DNA of 64,000 nt, from assembly GCA_021464415.1 (NCBI GenBank), contig CM038467.1, forward strand, positions 50,511,309 to 50,575,308, read 5' to 3'. Within the stretch, counting starts at the first letter, position 1. Each line of letters starts with the position of its first letter. Shown piece by piece: positions 1 through 11,768 of the stretch. The notes beneath the pieces are model-generated. The model ran no database searches, was not told where the DNA came from, and was given only the letters and a program-made list of their open reading frames with translations. The position numbers and the translations under genes were made by a program. The DNA is from Lonicera japonica (lineage: Eukaryota > Streptophyta > Magnoliopsida > Dipsacales > Caprifoliaceae).

Positions 1-383
1 AGAGAAAATCACATTCCAACATTAATGACATGCTTCGAGAGGCTCCTTCGATTCTAGATGCATTTTAATCCGCAAAAATGTGTATTTGGGGTCACAAAAG
101 GGAAGATGTTGGGATACATGGTTAGCAAAAAGGGGATAGAAGTTGATCCCGCAAAGGCAAAGTCAATCCAAGAAATGCATGTTCCGAAGATCGAAAAAGA
201 AAGTATAGGGTTCCTGGGACAGCTGCAATTTATTAGTTAATTTATCTCCCACTTAACTCAAAGCTGCGAGCCAATATTCAAGCTTCTCCAAAAGAGTTCC
301 GACGGCAAATGGAATGAACAATGCCAAGAAGCTTTTAATAAGATTAAACAATATATTTCTAATCCTCAAGTTCTGGCTACACT
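1..383 (+). pseudogene. Ty3/gypsy reverse transcriptase/RNase H fragment (Tat-like), broken
   Basis: The translation carries the signature that follows the reverse transcriptase catalytic core in plant gypsy elements: a NPQKCVFGV block, then LGYMVSKKGIEVDPAKAK and a FLGQLQ block (residues 1-60 from position 58). After an in-frame stop at 238-240, the same frame continues into an RNase H-like segment (CEPIFKLL, then WNEQCQEAF). An upstream stop lies just before position 58. Homology ends at about 383, where a solo LTR is inserted, and does not visibly resume beyond it. The wording resembles the Tat/Ogre side of the gypsy tree (inference). The piece is dead: stops in frame, no domains upstream in the window and no LTR of its own. 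Confidence 0.8.
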
Positions 384-2647
384 TGTGACATTCCGAATCT
401 TAAAACAAATATTTTAGTATCATTTAAACATGTTTAATTATTTATTAGCATTTACAACTATGTTTATGCATTTGATAATATCAATTTATTCCTAATGTGT
501 GGTAAATAGTGGAATTGTGCATTTTACCATGATGTTTGATTTTGTGGGAAAAATGTGAGATTGGATTTGTTTATATTATAAGCACTCATGTTAGAATAAT
601 AATTCATGAGGAACTTATTTGAAAATAAAGTATGTAAGTGGATTTAGTTGTGTGAAATAGAAGTTGAGGGGGTAGTGTGTAAATGGAATCATATGTGTAT
701 GATTGGAGTAATTGATATTCTTGAAAATTAGAGAAAAAAAGGGAGAAGAAGAGAGAAACAAGGAGAAGAAGAGAAAAAGAGGGAGAAGAAGAGAAAAATA
801 AGGAAAATTAGAGAATTAAATTTTGGTAAGTTTAAACTATGCTATTTATATTTTTTATCATCCTTTTATTGTGTTTGCAGTAATTGAAATTGAAAAATTA
901 TGATTGGAAATGAAAGAACATGGTTTTGAGTTTATTTCTTGGTGTTCTTGTGTGTAGTGATGATATAATTAGATTTTCTTGATCATAAAGAGATAATAAT
1001 AGATGATATAAGTAGAAATCATGCTAAAAATTTATGAGTTTATAATTCTGGTAGATTGGAGTCACTGTGGAAGAATTGCTATAACTTCTTGTAGAAAATT
1101 CTAATTTATGTACCATAAATTGCATTAAAAAGTAGACACACAGAGCTTTCCAAAAATATATGGTAGAGCACCTAGCTCTCAGCCAAGTGGTACAGTTTAA
1201 TCCATGAAGTTGGACTATTGTCATACGTTTTATTCTGGACAGCATGTTTGTACTGAGTTGTTTTGTGAATATTTGATGTGTTAGCTGTTGGATTATGCTC
1301 AAATTCTGGAATATTGTTTATAAACATGTTGTGTAACTACTATAAAAATTTGGGAATGATCGGAGAACGAAAAGTACCTATTATGTGCAGGAGATTCGGA
1401 TTGCACCTAATTCTGAAAGGTTGTAAATTAACAAGTGCATAAGAGTATAAATTTGTGTAATTATTAGTGCATTTTGCACACTTATAAATGATTATATTGA
1501 TGTAGAATTGGAATACTAATTATTTTAGATTGGTAGGTGAAAGAACAGATACTTTTAACGCACTAAGAAAATAGAACTTGGAACTATGTTGGTGTGGACT
1601 TGAGGTGAGTGTACTCACTTGGAATTTATATACATTTGAATGTATAAATGTGAAGGGTGGTGTGAAATATGTATATTGATATTATCATATTTGTTAAAGT
1701 GGAGTTGAGTCGTGACTTGATTGAAAGAAGAGTATGTGTGATACATCTGATACCCAGTATATATAGGGCTAGAGGATGTGTATATGGAATGGATGCTTGA
1801 TGACTAACAATTGAGGCTATAGAGCGGTTATGTGTATGATACATCTGATGCCCAATATATATAGGGCTAGAGGATGTGTATATGGAATGGATGCTTGATG
1901 CCTAATCATTGAGGTTATAGAGCGGTTATGTGTGTGATACATCTGATGCCCAGTATATATAGGGCTAGAGGATGTGTATATGGAATGGATGCTTGATACC
2001 TAATAATTGAGGGTATAAAGCGGTTATGTGTGTGATACATCTGATGCCCAGTATATATAGGGTTAGAGGATGTGTATATGGAATGGATGATTGATGCCTA
2101 ATAATTGAGGCTATAGAGTGAGTATGTGTGTGGTACATCTAATGCCTTATATGATGGCTAGAGGATGAAAATTGAATGTGATTACATTATATGTGTATAT
2201 ATTTATATACATATACTTTTACATATTACTCTTGAGGTAAGTAGTGCATTCACTGAGCCTAGCTCATACCTCTATATATGTTTTTTCTTTACATGTATTA
2301 AGAAGGAATGTCCACTGAGAAGTCTAGGATGGGTGGGAAGGTTTATAAAAAAAGACACTAAGTCGTTTTTGTTTATTGTATATTTTGTCAATAAGTTAAA
2401 TACAAACCTAAGACGAGTTTGAGTTGTAAATATTTACTAGTCTTGTTTTGTATATTTGACTAGACATCCTTATGTGTGTGAGTTGTAAATATTTGCTAGT
2501 ATTACTTTTCTAAAACAAGGTTGATTAAAAAAAATAAAAAATTCATAGATATGCGATGATGTTGATTTTGGAAATGATAACCTTATTATGTTCTCTTAAT
2601 TTAATTATATTTTTAAGTAATATTATTTTTGTCGTTCGAATGTGACA
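384..2647 (+). mobile_element. Solo LTR (2264 bp) with perfect 5-bp target duplication
   Basis: The segment begins TGTGACATTCCG and ends CGAATGTGACA, so it has TG...CA ends inside a short imperfect inverted repeat. It is flanked on both sides by ACACT (379-383 and 2648-2652), the 5-bp duplication left by LTR retrotransposon integration. There is no internal coding region, primer site or second LTR, so it is most simply a solo LTR left by LTR-LTR recombination. The length and the TGTGACATTCCG-type start recall chromovirus (Tekay/Del) LTRs, which is inference. The orientation is assigned from that resemblance. It contains a 97-bp tandem array (1735-2165) and purine-rich GAAGAGA repeats near 730-810. 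Confidence 0.85.
1735..2165 (+). repeat. 97-bp tandem repeat, about 4.4 copies, inside the solo LTR
   Basis: Units start with TGTGATACATCTGATRCCC, continue through a TATATATAGGG(C/T)TAGAGG block and GGAATGGATG, and end near GAGCGGTTATG. Copies begin near 1738, 1835, 1932 and 2030, with a partial, diverged copy near 2128. The copies differ by only a few substitutions each. Repeats in this part of an LTR often lie in the U3 promoter/enhancer portion, but no function can be shown here. Confidence 0.85.
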
Positions 2648-2652
2648 ACACT

Positions 2653-3929
2653 TCTTTTGAAGTCTAGTCAAATACTCAAATATAGGCCTTTAATTTACAA
2701 AAATATTGTTCCTTCAATTTTTTTGCAATTTTTTTTTTCAAATAAGCCCAACTTTTTAATATCTTTAATAAAAATTGCTTGAAATTTTTAGTATCCGGAG
2801 ACACATTATAAATTCAAAATATTCTAGGTGCCTTTCTTGAACACTAAAAACAAAATATTTCTAGGTGCCTTTCTTGAACACTAAAAAATGTTATGCAAGC
2901 TTTGAAAGGTCCAAAATGCCTACATGATAGTCAGCCAACTTCAAATAAATTGACGGACGAACTTTTTTTTTCCGTCTATTTTTATATACAAAGTGATAAT
3001 ATCATATCACAATTTTTTTTTTTTACACAATACAATTTTTTCTCATACAACTATCAAACCATAACCATCACACGGTAAGGTTGAACATACAATTATCACA
3101 ATAAAAATGTACCAACAAAAAGTTTGACAAACAAATTTATGTGGGTCAAACACATGACTTCTTTGTTACCAGAATAAGGAAGGTACAAGGCCGTCGGCAA
3201 TCAACAGACCCTTCTTGGCCATACATTCTATTAGTTACAAAACATAACTTACATAATTACTTAATTCCACCTAATCTTTATTTTATTTATATTTTAACCC
3301 ATTTAGAAATAGTAGTTCTAGTCTTTCTCTATTATAAATATAGAGGTGTAAAATAAAGAAGTTTGATACTCATCGATGTCTTTTTTTCAACTCCATAATA
3401 TATCAATCTATCAGTTAAATTAGATCATTATTATATATTAAAGACATACGCAAAAAATTAAATTAACCGAAGTTGTAAAAATCCTTCATCATAATCAAAT
3501 TGGGCTGTGTACCTTTCGCGTGATTTTGAGAAAAGATTTGGTAAATCACATGATTTATGTAATCTATGAGTGTTCTTTTGTGATGAGTCTTGATATTTTA
3601 AAATTCGCAAATTTTGAAATCTTGTAAATTACGGAGTTTAAATTTGATTCATCTCAGTTAATTTTATCTCTCCTCCATTATTAGTTATTAAGACTTTCTC
3701 ACTCTAACTAAAACATGTAAATAGATACAAATTTCACTCAATCTCAACTTAAATTACAATTTTTTGATAATTTTTAAAATACTTATAGAAGTTTCTAAAT
3801 TTTTTAAAAGAACACCTAAATTGAAAATCATGGGATTTTTAAATCACATATTTCAAAATCTTATGATTTATGAAATTAGATGATCTTAGAATTTTGTGAA
3901 AAGAGCACAACCTTATATATTAAAGAGCT
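2653..3929. other. AT-rich spacer, no gene seen
   Basis: No open frame here looks coding. The one structure is a short tandem duplication of about 32 bp at 2815-2887, two copies of a CTAGGTGCCTTTCTTGAAC unit. Homopolymer T and A runs are frequent. Confidence 0.5.
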
Positions 3930-5625
3930 ATTTTGTTTTTAGCCCCAAGAATTTAAATTATTTTGCATTTAGCCCAACACATTTTTGAAAATTGTTTTCA
4001 ACCCAAAGTTATGGATAATTATCTTTTCAAATTTTGAAAAATTATTTAAATGTTTTTAAATTATTTTGTGTTTTTCCAAAGTTGTCCTTTTGGATTTTAT
4101 TAATTAACAATTAATTTATCCTACAATTAAGGAATGCTAAGATTTGAAAAATACATATAAGATATAGTCCATTTGAAGGCTCAAATTCAGACAATTTGGA
4201 TTTTAAAATAAAAAATTAAGTCTAGCAAATTAGAGATAAGTTTTGGAATTTAAAATCAAAATTTAAGCCTACAAATTAGAAATAACACAATTAAATCTAC
4301 TATATACATACAATGCTATTGTTATACATATATTCGATCATGAAACATGTACAAAACAGTCATATTATGGCATGTGATAGACATATTATGTGTTTGATGT
4401 ATTTTGAAAAATGCATGTGACATACATAATAAATATTTGATTTCTCTTAAAAAGTAAGAAGTTAATATAGCGTACCTTGTAATATGACTATTATGTAAGT
4501 CCAGCACTTTACAATGTATCTGGCAAATGAATACATCATGTTTGAATTGATCTTGCGAGCGACACTGTAGATACGTTATTATTAATGTGGGTATTCATTT
4601 TAATTATATATGAATATTTGAATATGATAATTTTCATGGTAATTAAATAAGATGTAAGGAAGACGTAATATGTAAAGTAGTCATACACACATTATAAGTG
4701 TGCTTTAATCGAGCTATAATATGTCTCAATGCCAAGAGAATTTCAAAGGTAAGAAATTGTGAAAAATATTTTATAAAAAATCATGTATGTTAAAAAGTAT
4801 TATATCAAAAATCATGTATATATAGTACCACAAATTAAAAGATCAAGGTAGACATATTACGAATGTAATGAAATTACAATAAATAGGTAATTAAAGAGGA
4901 TCTTCCAATATGTCCGGCAATTGTTGCATTGTAATGTTAATTCTTCTAGGGAGAAGTCTACTAAACATGTATTATCCAATTAACTGCACATTCAAATGCA
5001 TTTGATGACCTCAAAACACGTCATCAAGATGAATAGAAAAAAAAAGTTATTGCTATACAATACATAAATTTTTTATAAAGTCAAAAATAAGCCACCCCAC
5101 CATCACTAATGGTTTGGCTTTTAAAACATTTATGATAATTAAGATTTCTTAACGTTAGTATAAGTCAAGGCCAACTATTTGTTGCCAATAAATGTCAACT
5201 TTGCTGCTATGCCACCAAGGATGGTGGTTTGGCTTTTAAAATTATTCAACCATGACAAAAATTAATCTACACCTCTATTACTGCCACTAGGGACATTGTT
5301 GCCATGCTCGCCCACCTTCCTCTGGTCCCAACTACTTGAATTATTTATATATCTATAAGATTTGTATCAAATAATGGTTATCTTTAATAACTCTTCAAGA
5401 AAGAAAGGAGAAATGATAGAGATAGAGAGAGTTTAAATAAAAAAAACTAATTTGATCTAATAGCAAAAATATTCTCCATAATCCATTCGTCTTCTTGTTA
5501 ATGTAGAGTAACTATAAGGGCAACTAAGTCAATTCACCATTAAAAATGAAATAAAAAATAAATGTAAGTAGATTTTCTGACGCGGGCTAAAAGCAAAATA
5601 ATGGGCTAAATACAAAAATTTGTGC
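3930..5625. mobile_element. Candidate non-autonomous element bounded by imperfect inverted repeats
   Basis: The left edge carries TTTTGTTTTTAGCCCC, then TTATTTTGCATTTAGCCC about 20 bases later. The right edge, read on the other strand, carries TTTTGTATTTAGCCC, then TTATTTTGCTTTTAGCCC. The paired, ordered motifs in inverted orientation suggest the ends of a DNA transposon. I could not fix a target duplication; the GCTATT shared near both edges is suggestive only. There is no coding capacity inside. Two imperfect copies of a segment containing GGTTTGGCTTTTAAAA lie near 5110 and 5225. Confidence 0.4.
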
Positions 5626-6149
5626 TATTCACTAATTTCACAAACGTGTTGGGTTTGAATAAAAAAATCCTTAGGATACTGGGTGAAATACTAATTTGTT
5701 ATATATTAAATGACTATGAATATCTAATTGATTTAAAATTTTGCTTGTTTGATAAACACAACAAAAATAGCTAATCTAATGGCGAAATTGATGAATTATG
5801 AATCTGATAAAAAAATGTTATAAATGTGTATAAAATTACTTAGTCGTACATCGGCATAACTTGAACTTTTCCCTATATGGAGATATATATTATTATAAAA
5901 GGGAAGCCATTGAATCCAATTATAAGGCTAAATTTTGGGTGGTTTTCCTGTTTTGTTCATACATTTATTATTCTAAATAAAATATATTTGATGGCACTAT
6001 CGTACATTCAATTAAAGAACAATACTTGCGGAACTAGTTGAGATGAATCCTACTATTTTGTTTAAGTTCTTTAAGGAAATAGATATTTAAAAGTTTTGGG
6101 CCTTTGTAAAAATATAAATCAACTTTAGATATGCGATTGGAATATGTGG
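5626..6149. other. AT-rich spacer, nothing recognised
   Basis: No coding frame, repeat or element end could be supported in this stretch. Confidence 0.4.
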
Positions 6150-7558
6150 TAGGGGTGTTGCGGCCAATTCGAAAACCGACCAAATGGGCTAAACCGATCC
6201 ATAAAACTCTGAACTGAAAAAAAAAAATTGAGATAACCGAACCAAAACTGAATAATTCAGTTTGATTTTGGGGCTGGGGCTGGCAATCGAGAACTGAACC
6301 GAACCAAATTACGTATATAAACGCAAATAATGTATATATATATAAATCAAATAAAGTAACGGAAGCTTCCTTTCCCCTTTTAACTATGGAAATTCCTTTT
6401 TGGGTGTTTCTTATGAATTGCGGTGTATTGAAAAATAGGACTTTTATGGAAAAACAATTTGCAAAAGAACCAAGGAATAATATTTTTGTAAATTAAGGGC
6501 CTATATTTGACCAAATTCTAAAAGGAGTGCAAAACTAATTTTACAGTAGATTTTTAAAATTTTTTTTATGAAATCATGCATAATTAAGTTTGCATTAAAT
6601 GTTTTTTAGCATATTATTATAAATAAGTATTTAATTGACAGTGTTTTAGAATAATTTTAACAAATTACATATTCAAAACCTATTTATTAATAAAATGCAT
6701 ATAATAATTTTTTCGGAGTTATGCAAAGTTAAGTTTGCAGTCCTTAGTTTTCTAAACTATTACTATGTACTTGTGTTTATTTGATGTTGTTTTAAAGTTT
6801 TTTGAATAAAACACAATATATAATATACTTGTTAAAAAATATACATACATCATGCAAAATAAATTTGCATTAAATTCTTTTGATTGCAAAGGTAAGTGTT
6901 TTCACAAAACACAATTTGGTGCAAAGTTAAGTTTGTATTCGGTCAAAATCCTTATTTTAAAATACAATTGGTAAACAAATCCTTATTTCACAATGATAAT
7001 GATATCTAGGCCCTTTATTTCTAAACAAAATTATTCGTTGATTTTTTTGCGAAAAATATTGTCATGCAAGACCTTTTACCTCATTTCCAGTATGAACTAC
7101 TTATTCTTATACGTAAAAAGAATAAAAAAATTCATCATTTGAGATCCTCTTAAAAAAATAAATTAACATACATAATGATAAATAATTTTTTTTTCATCAT
7201 ATACATAATGGTAAGATAGTTCATTATTTTATTTACTTTATAAATGTGTAAATAAAATAGTTAGTAAATAAAAAACATGATTTCTATATTTTTACTCCTT
7301 ACATTACTATTAGTATTCCTAAATAAAGAATCAAAACTCATCTTATATTACTATTAGTACTCCTCTGTTATGTTAAATTGATTAAAAAAAAGCGTAAAAA
7401 TCGAATAAAACCAAACTGAAAAGTTTGGTTAGAATTTGGGTTTTGAAGATTTGGAAACCGAAACCATATCTAACCAAATCGAAACTATTTTTTTTTTCAT
7501 TTGGATTGGGTTTGGGTTACCTTAGTTCTCACCTCGACCAAAATTGAAAACATCCCTA
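6150..7558. mobile_element. Non-autonomous hAT-like element (1409 bp)
   Basis: The element starts TAGGGGTGTT and ends AACATCCCTA, inverted repeats matching at 9 of 10 bases. The subterminal sequence on both sides is rich in AACCGA/TTTGGTT-type motifs. It is flanked by ATATGTGG (6142-6149) and ATACGTGG (7559-7566), an 8-bp duplication with one mismatch, as expected for the hAT superfamily. It has no transposase. The interior is AT-rich and contains four spaced copies of an ATGCAAAGTTAAGTTTGCA-like motif (near 6569, 6720, 6853 and 6920), itself a weak TGCAAA...TTTGCA palindrome. Confidence 0.75.
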
Positions 7559-8198
7559 ATACGTGGTGGAAATATGTCACAAATCATCATTAGTAATTAA
7601 AAACTCTCTCAAAATATTCATATAAAGTGTCACCAAAGATGATTTTGCAGTATTAGAGTGTTTTTATGCTGTGCTAATATTTTTACTCAATTCTAATTTC
7701 TTTGTAAGGTAAAGATTTGTTACGAACATTGAGGCTAGCGTCATCCTTCATTTATATCTATATAATAATGGGTAACAATTTTTGAATTTTGAAAATGTAT
7801 ACGGGGATAAAGAATTGTATAACTGAGATTAAAGATGATTTTTGAATGGATAGTAATACATTTGCCACGGGTTACAACCTAATCTACATGATAAGGAGCC
7901 ATAATTTTTTAATTCTAAAAATGTATAAGAGAATTAAAAAATTGTGTGGATGGGATTAAATGACTTGTCTTCTCTCCATTACTTCTTCAATCTAATTCCA
8001 TCTAATGAGATTTAGTTTAAGGGTTAAATGGATGATTATATATATATATATATATATATATTGATAATTTTTATAATGACTAAATTATTTTCACGAAATT
8101 TAATCGAGAAATTCAAACTAAAAGTAGGTGTACTCAAACTTTAAGATATATAATCATTTTTAACTATTTAAATTTTAAATAATTATCTCACTTACTTT
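7559..8198. other. AT-rich spacer with a (TA)n microsatellite
   Basis: No gene is seen. A run of about 11 TA units lies at 8039-8060. Confidence 0.5.
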
Positions 8199-8720
8199 TT
8201 GACATCTTGTATTTTCATAATAAAATAATATATATTTTATTTATAGTTTATATTCATATAATTATATGGGTATGTCTTTGTTTTAGAAAGCGACGCCGAT
8301 ATTTTAATGTGTGTGGAGGAAACTTAATAATTAAGTTAGTATATTTCAGAATTTGGAGATGTGGCCATGAGAATTGAGTGCGCACCCACGTGGGTCCCAC
8401 GTGTTCAACTATCCCATTATATAAGTTTTGCTTTATTAGGAAGCTTGTTGATGGTATAGGAATATTAATGGTGAGAGTGCCGTGGGTTTCAGCATGGGAG
8501 GCATTAGATTTGGCTAGAAAATTATGATGTTATTTCTGAGGTAAGGGGTTATATTTAATACATATTAAAAAATTTAGAATATTCATTTGGTGTTTCGTAT
8601 GTTGTACTGTTTTTTTAATTCAGTACGTTAGATTGAATTCGGTATATTTATTTGGTCTTATTCATTAGTATTATTTATTGATATTGGTTAAATTATAGTG
8701 GAACAAATTAGTGCATGGTT
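8199..8720 (+). repeat. Promoter-like duplicated segment, copy 1
   Basis: This segment is repeated in the same orientation at 9315-9735. Shared blocks, in order: TGACATCTYGTATTTT, ATTCATATAATTATATG, GGAAACTTAATAATTAAGT, TTTGGAGATGTGGCCATGAG, a CCCACGTGTTCAACT block and AGCATGGGA. It contains CACGTG G-box cores (8391-8403) followed by TTATATAAG, a good TATA box, at about 8418. The TGACA-type beginning and promoter-like core suggest an old LTR or a captured promoter. No coding sequence follows. Confidence 0.6.
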
Positions 8721-9314
8721 AAATTTACTCGTTAATCAATCTTAATAAGCCAATCGTGTAAAGTCTGAAAATAAGTTTCGACGTGGTGAGGTAAGTGAGG
8801 TAGAAAGCTTTTAACATGTTACCAAGAGGGACTCGTGTATAAGGCTGATTGGTGTTTTTTTTAATTTCTCAGTATTGTTGAATTATTAAGATTGCTGTGT
8901 TGATTTTTGGTTGTGAATATTTTATTATTGATAAAATATTTTGTTTAGATGCTTTTACTTTTGTGTGTTATATACTGTCCTCTTTCATTTTTTATGCTGC
9001 AGATCGTTTGAGACGGAGTCGATTTTTGATTAACGACTATGATTCGGTTCAGTTGACTATTTTTATTAATTCGAGGAGAGAAATATTGGTATATTTTTAA
9101 TTACAAGTAATAGAGATATTGTAAATTTATTTTTTTCAAGTATTACTTTAATATATAAATAAAATAAAATTATATTTATTTTTATCATATTTCAAATCTA
9201 ACCAAATCACAACGTTACAATTTTAATATAAGAGGTTAAATTGCGTCACCTCCTTCAATTATGGGAGAGAAGAGATTGTTTTAAATTTTGGGGAAAAAAT
9301 TTAGAAAGGAGGTT
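8721..9314. other. Spacer between the duplicated segments
   Basis: There is no convincing gene. A 67-codon open frame (8897-9100) has no recognisable domain and does not recur after copy 2, so it is not treated as coding. Confidence 0.4.
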
Positions 9315-9735
9315 AGATCGTGACATCTCGTATTTTTATAATAAAATAATATATATATTTTATTTATAGTTATATTCATATAATTATATGTGTATGTCTT
9401 TGTGCACGTGGAGATTTTAATAAGGAGGAAACTTAATAATTAAGTAATGTATATTTTAGAATTTGGAGATGTGGCCATGAGAATTAAGTAAGGACCGACG
9501 TGGCATTCGCAGATATTATTGATTTGGTTTAGTGGGCCCCACGTGTTCAACTGTCCCATTGTATCAGTTTTGAGCAGAGGGATTGTAATGGAGAAAGAGC
9601 CGCGGGTTTAAGCATGGGATTTATTTGGTATTTTGTGTGTTATTGTTTTTTGAAATTTAATACGTTGATTAAATTTAATATATTTATTTATTTTTATTTA
9701 TTAATATTGATTAAATTATGATAAAATTAATTAGC
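9315..9735 (+). repeat. Promoter-like duplicated segment, copy 2
   Basis: Direct copy of 8199-8720 with many substitutions and small indels, including a longer spacer between its ACGTGG and CCACGTGTTC motifs. The beginning (GTGACATCTCGTATTTTT) and the CCCACGTGTTCAACT block are well kept. The TATA box seen in copy 1 is altered (TTGTATCAG). Similarity fades after about 9735, so the second copy is truncated or diverged. Confidence 0.6.
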
Positions 9736-10903
9736 ACAATTAATTAAATTAAAATTAGTATAATTAATATTAATGTTAAAATAATAAAAAAAATGTATAT
9801 CTGACTAATGAAGTTCTCTTATTCTTAACTAATACATTACTTATAGTTCTTAGATTTTATTCTTGGCTAATACATTACTTATAGTTCTTAATTTTATTCT
9901 TAGCTAATCAATGTACTTTTTTTTTTGCAATGAATTTCTTTATGTTTAAGTAAAAAAAATAAAAATATGTCAATAGTCTTGTAGTCTAGTTACATTCTCT
10001 ATAATCTTGTATTAGAGAGATCACATGTTCAAAATTCATATATTTAGTATTCGAACTTAATAAAAGAATTTGTCCACCATTTATAGGTGGTTATGTAGTT
10101 CATATTTGATTCCATGAAATTCATATATTTAGTATTCGAACTTATATATTATGGTTTAATTTTTATTTTTTTGGTGTACTAAACACAAATCAAATTAAAA
10201 AATAATTTTTAAAAAAATGTCTACCTAAAAAAAATTTAAATTAAATATTTAAAAATTTAACCAAATTATAGAAGTTTATTTTTTTTTTCAAGAAAAAAGT
10301 CGATAATAGTGTACTTGTAGGGAATAATGAAATTTAGAGAGAGAGAGTAAGTGAGGCCAACATTTGATATTATCCTACATTGACTTTTCTTCACCTTTGG
10401 ATCTGTTTTCATAATTTCTAACCCATCGAATTTGAAAGCAGTGGTCATTCATTCAATTAACGGTATAATGAGCTTTGGATTATAACACAGAGATTAAAAA
10501 AAATTAAAATATATGCAGCAACTACTAGAGAATGGTGTCTTAGAACATTTCTAATAAATTTGTATAAAAATAGCCGATTTAATATTATATAAAATTTATA
10601 TATTGTATAATATTTTTTGTTGTTTTAATAATTATCTAAAATTAATGCCAACTAAATTATTATGTATAACAGTTGTGTATTTTGCACATTTAATTTATAC
10701 AGTTAAATAAAATTCTCTATATACATATTCATTATCTCCCCTCATTAACTTAATCACACCACTCACATACTCTTTCCATTGGTCTACTTACTTATTCTCT
10801 CTCCACTCACACCTTATCTTTCTTTATTTGTGTAGGCTTTTTGTTTATTATGTGACTTTTTTTTATTAGTCTATTTCTTTTTACACAAAAATATTAATAT
10901 TAT
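9736..10903. other. AT-rich spacer, no gene seen
   Basis: A short duplication of ATTCTTRGCTAATACATTACTTATAG-like sequence occurs at about 9830-9900, and a 33-bp direct repeat with ATTTAGTATTCGAACTTA at about 10035 and 10125. Nothing coding was found. Confidence 0.4.
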
Positions 10904-11537
10904 CGGACAAATAAACGAAAAGTCTTATTAGAGAAAGATTTTCACACTAAAGTCAAGAAAGAATTTTTTTTATAAATGAATGGCTTATTTTTTATTTTAT
11001 TGATAATATGACATGTGTCTTTTTTTTCATTATAAAATGACATCCCAACCCTTAAAATAAACTAAAAAAATATTAATATGCATTAAAATATGGACTGCAA
11101 TATGAACCTTACAGTCCATATTTCACTACAATATGAACTTTGCAGTCCATATTTCTAGTGCAAAGTTCATATTGCAGTCCATATTTCTGGTGCAAATTTC
11201 ATATTGTAGTCTATATTTTACTGCAATGTGAACTTTGCAGTCCATATTTCTAGTACAAAATTCATATTGCAGTCCATATTTCACTGTAATATGAACTTTG
11301 CAATCCATATTTTTTTTGCAAATTTCATAAGAATGGGGTAATTTAGGTAATATATAATATGTTTTTATTAATTAAATGATATTTAAATTTATTCAAATAC
11401 CTTTATTTATAATATAAAACAAAATAGTCTCTTACACTAATTACCAATTAAAAATAAGTCTTTCATTCAAAAAAATATTATTCATTAAATTTTTGATAAA
11501 AATCAATGTATAATAATACTTTCTACGTAAGTTTTAG
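10904..11537 (-). mobile_element. Mutator-type MITE, copy A (inverted), diverged
   Basis: This is a reverse-oriented, older relative of the elements at 15338-16064 and 16918-17581. Read from the left it begins GGACAAATAAACGAAAAG, then TCTTATTAGAGAAAGATTTT, the counterpart of the right end of copies B and C, and ends with the counterpart of their left end (TTCTACGTAAGTTTTAG). The core (11085-11320) is the same CTGCAA/TTGCAG palindrome-rich array. A possible 9-bp duplication is TAATATTAT/TAATACTAA (7 of 9). It ends about 160 bp upstream of the TATA box of the TIR-LRR gene. Confidence 0.7.
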
Positions 11538-11583
11538 TAATACTAACTGTTTGTGTGTAAAATATACTTTATGGTATCTTAAA

Positions 11584-11768
11584 TAACTAAGGAAACATAA
11601 CTAAGCTAAAGTATACTTAATAACTAAGTTAATAACTAAGGAAACATAACTAAGCTAAGTATACGTCATAACTAAGGAAACATAACTAAGCTATAAGTAT
11701 ATAAGGAAACAGAGCATTGGCTTTAGGATATCAAGGAGTACTCTTTCAGCTAGCCGAATATCAATTCA
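11584..11768 (+). promoter_or_regulatory. Core promoter and 5' leader of the TIR-LRR gene, built on a tandem repeat
   Basis: Three direct copies of an AACTAAGGAAACATAACTAAG unit begin near 11584, 11632 and 11671, each followed by a GTATA-containing tail. The tail of the third copy extends to TATATAAGG at 11698-11706, a strong plant TATA box. A start site about 30 bp downstream (near 11730) would give a leader of about 40 nt before the ATG at 11769. The start context is TCAATGG. The promoter assignment is inference from position and motif. Confidence 0.6.

Noticed and set aside
1735..2165. Regular repeats that could suggest a CRISPR-like array
   Set aside because: Units are contiguous 97-bp tandem repeats without unique spacers, inside a plant solo LTR.
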